From the NCBI GenBank assembly GCA_910579745.1, contig CAJTVH010000060.1:1-15440 (forward strand): a stretch of 15,440 nucleotides of DNA. The letters run 5' to 3'. Origin of the DNA: an uncultured Clostridia bacterium. GTDB lineage: Bacteria > Bacillota > Clostridia > Lachnospirales > CAG-274. The translations under genes were made by a program, and so were the position numbers. Below the pieces are notes generated by a model, which worked only from the letters and a program-made list of their open reading frames with translations, was not told the origin of the DNA and did no database searches. Shown in pieces: positions 14,919 to 15,440 of this stretch. Position 1 is the stretch's first letter; each line of letters starts with the position of its first letter.

Positions 14919-15314
14919 CTAAGCCTCCTCTATAGATTTCATCAGTTCATCATATTTTTCTTCGGGAATATCCGTAAATTTAGTACAGCCAAAACTTTCA
15001 ATAATACCTTTTGCGACCTCTTTGCCCTTTGTCTTTGATAAATCCGCAAGTGCTTTTCTCACTGTTTCAGGGGCAATTTTAACAGTTTCTTCTTTCGGTT
15101 CTGTATTAACAGCTGTTTCTTTTTTCGCTGTTTCAACAGCAGCTTTTCCCCCGCTGAATTCAGGCACTGTGCTTTTTTCGGCCGTGTTATTTTTAATAGA
15201 TTCAGCTTTTTCTTTCGTTGTAACTTCTAATGCCTTTGTATTACTTATAACCTCGCAAATACGATTAATAGCCTCAACTAAGGCGTCGCATTTAATATTC
15301 ACAGTAATTTCCAT
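14919..15314 (-). CDS. Small conserved phage protein of unknown function
   Basis: A 131-residue protein I cannot assign. The N-terminus (MEITVNIKCDALVEAINRICEVI, about 1-23) is a short strand plus helix; a low-complexity Lys/Glu/Ala/Thr linker runs from about 30 to 85; the C-terminal 45 residues form a compact helical unit (TVRKALADLSKTKGKEVAKGII, then PEEKYDELM). I recall such a C-terminal unit in many phage proteins at this position, ahead of DUF2800. It starts at ATG 15314 with AGGAGG 9 bases upstream, and its stop lies within the ribosome site of the next gene, so the two are coupled. The layout suggests a flexible adaptor between two binding ends, perhaps in replication; this is inference. 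Confidence 0.75.
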   Translation of the reverse strand: MEITVNIKCDALVEAINRICEVISNTKALEVTTKEKAESIKNNTAEKSTVPEFSGGKAAVETAKKETAVNTEPKEETVKIAPETVRKALADLSKTKGKEVAKGIIESFGCTKFTDIPEEKYDELMKSIEEA

Positions 15315-15365
15315 TTGCTTTTCCTCCTGAAATATGATATTATATCAATAACATTATTTTTTCTT

Positions 15366-15409
15366 ATCCCCCTTAACGGCTGCCACCGTTTACTTTTGGG
15401 GGATTTTTT
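15366..15409 (+). terminator. Plus-strand terminator-like hairpin
   Basis: ATCCCCC (15366-15372) pairs with GGGGGAT (15398-15404), with an inner stem AACGG (15375-15379)/CCGTT (15386-15390); six T residues follow on the plus strand (15404-15409, the first T is shared with the stem). On the minus strand the same stem is followed by a purine run, so it would not terminate the operon. It could stop rightward antisense transcription or act as an RNA structure in the leader of the minus-strand operon. Confidence 0.45.
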
Positions 15410-15440
15410 ATTTCCCATTCAGTTTCGCTTTTCTTTATCC
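15373..15440 (-). CDS. Possible C-terminal fragment of an upstream gene
   Basis: On the minus strand one frame is open from the window edge (15438) for 21 codons, ending NGGSR and a TAA at 15375-15373. The other two frames close within seven codons, so if a gene enters from the right this is its end. Spacing of about 58 bases to the next start is normal. The fragment is too short to identify, and it runs through the hairpin at 15366-15409. Confidence 0.35.
   Translation of the reverse strand, partial: IKKSETEWEIKNPPKVNGGSR

Noticed and set aside
15335..15347. 13-base palindrome TGATATTATATCA just upstream of the 131-residue gene
   Set aside because: It contains a TATAAT on the minus strand but no -35 at 16-19 bases, and such A/T palindromes are frequent by chance in this DNA; not enough to call an operator.
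15301..15421. Small basic open frame (39 codons, ATG at 15421) on the minus strand
   Set aside because: It has no ribosome site, overlaps the leader hairpin and runs across the start of the 131-residue gene; a coding role is unlikely.

Overview
The window is one continuous block of a tailed bacteriophage or prophage genome, most likely a siphovirus of a low-GC Bacillota host, probably a clostridial one. The evidence is the gene set and order, AT-rich codons, strong GGAGG- or GGGGG-type ribosome sites and frequent TTG/GTG starts. Every credible gene is on the minus strand, so transcription runs from high to low coordinates. I see no integrase, repressor, lysis or tail gene, so lifestyle cannot be decided here.

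Replication module (about 15314 down to 6013): a small protein of unknown role; a DUF2800-type PD-(D/E)XK (Cas4/RecB-like) nuclease; a DUF2815-type single-strand-binding protein with an acidic tail; a family A DNA polymerase with a proofreading domain; a primase-helicase with an AEP-like N-terminus and a VirE-type ATPase; a VRR-NUC nuclease; an SNF2-type helicase; and an unrecognised 219-residue protein that may be a short sliding clamp. Genes abut or overlap by a few bases. The exception is a 434-base gap (8332-8765) holding an AT-rich tract and repeated GTTGACA boxes, a candidate replication origin or control region.

Switch region (about 5995 down to 4971): two small sigma-region-4-like proteins flank a non-coding stretch. 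That stretch holds a perfect 69-base tandem duplication, each copy with three TAGTTCA boxes exactly 10 bases apart and a TATACT box downstream. A Rho-independent terminator follows, sitting directly against the ribosome site of the second regulator. This looks like the early-to-late switch: activator-dependent promoters in duplicate, then a terminator that must be passed.

Packaging and head module (about 4943 down to the left edge): small and large terminase subunits, an SPP1 gp6-like portal, and an SPP1 gp7/Mu F-like minor head protein with a long C-terminal extension. Four bases later a much more AT-rich gene of unknown function starts from a TTG codon and runs off the left edge.

The replication and packaging genes are familiar. 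The less ordinary parts are the switch region, the GTTGACA repeat region, the clamp-like protein, and the minor head protein extension with its AT-rich neighbour.
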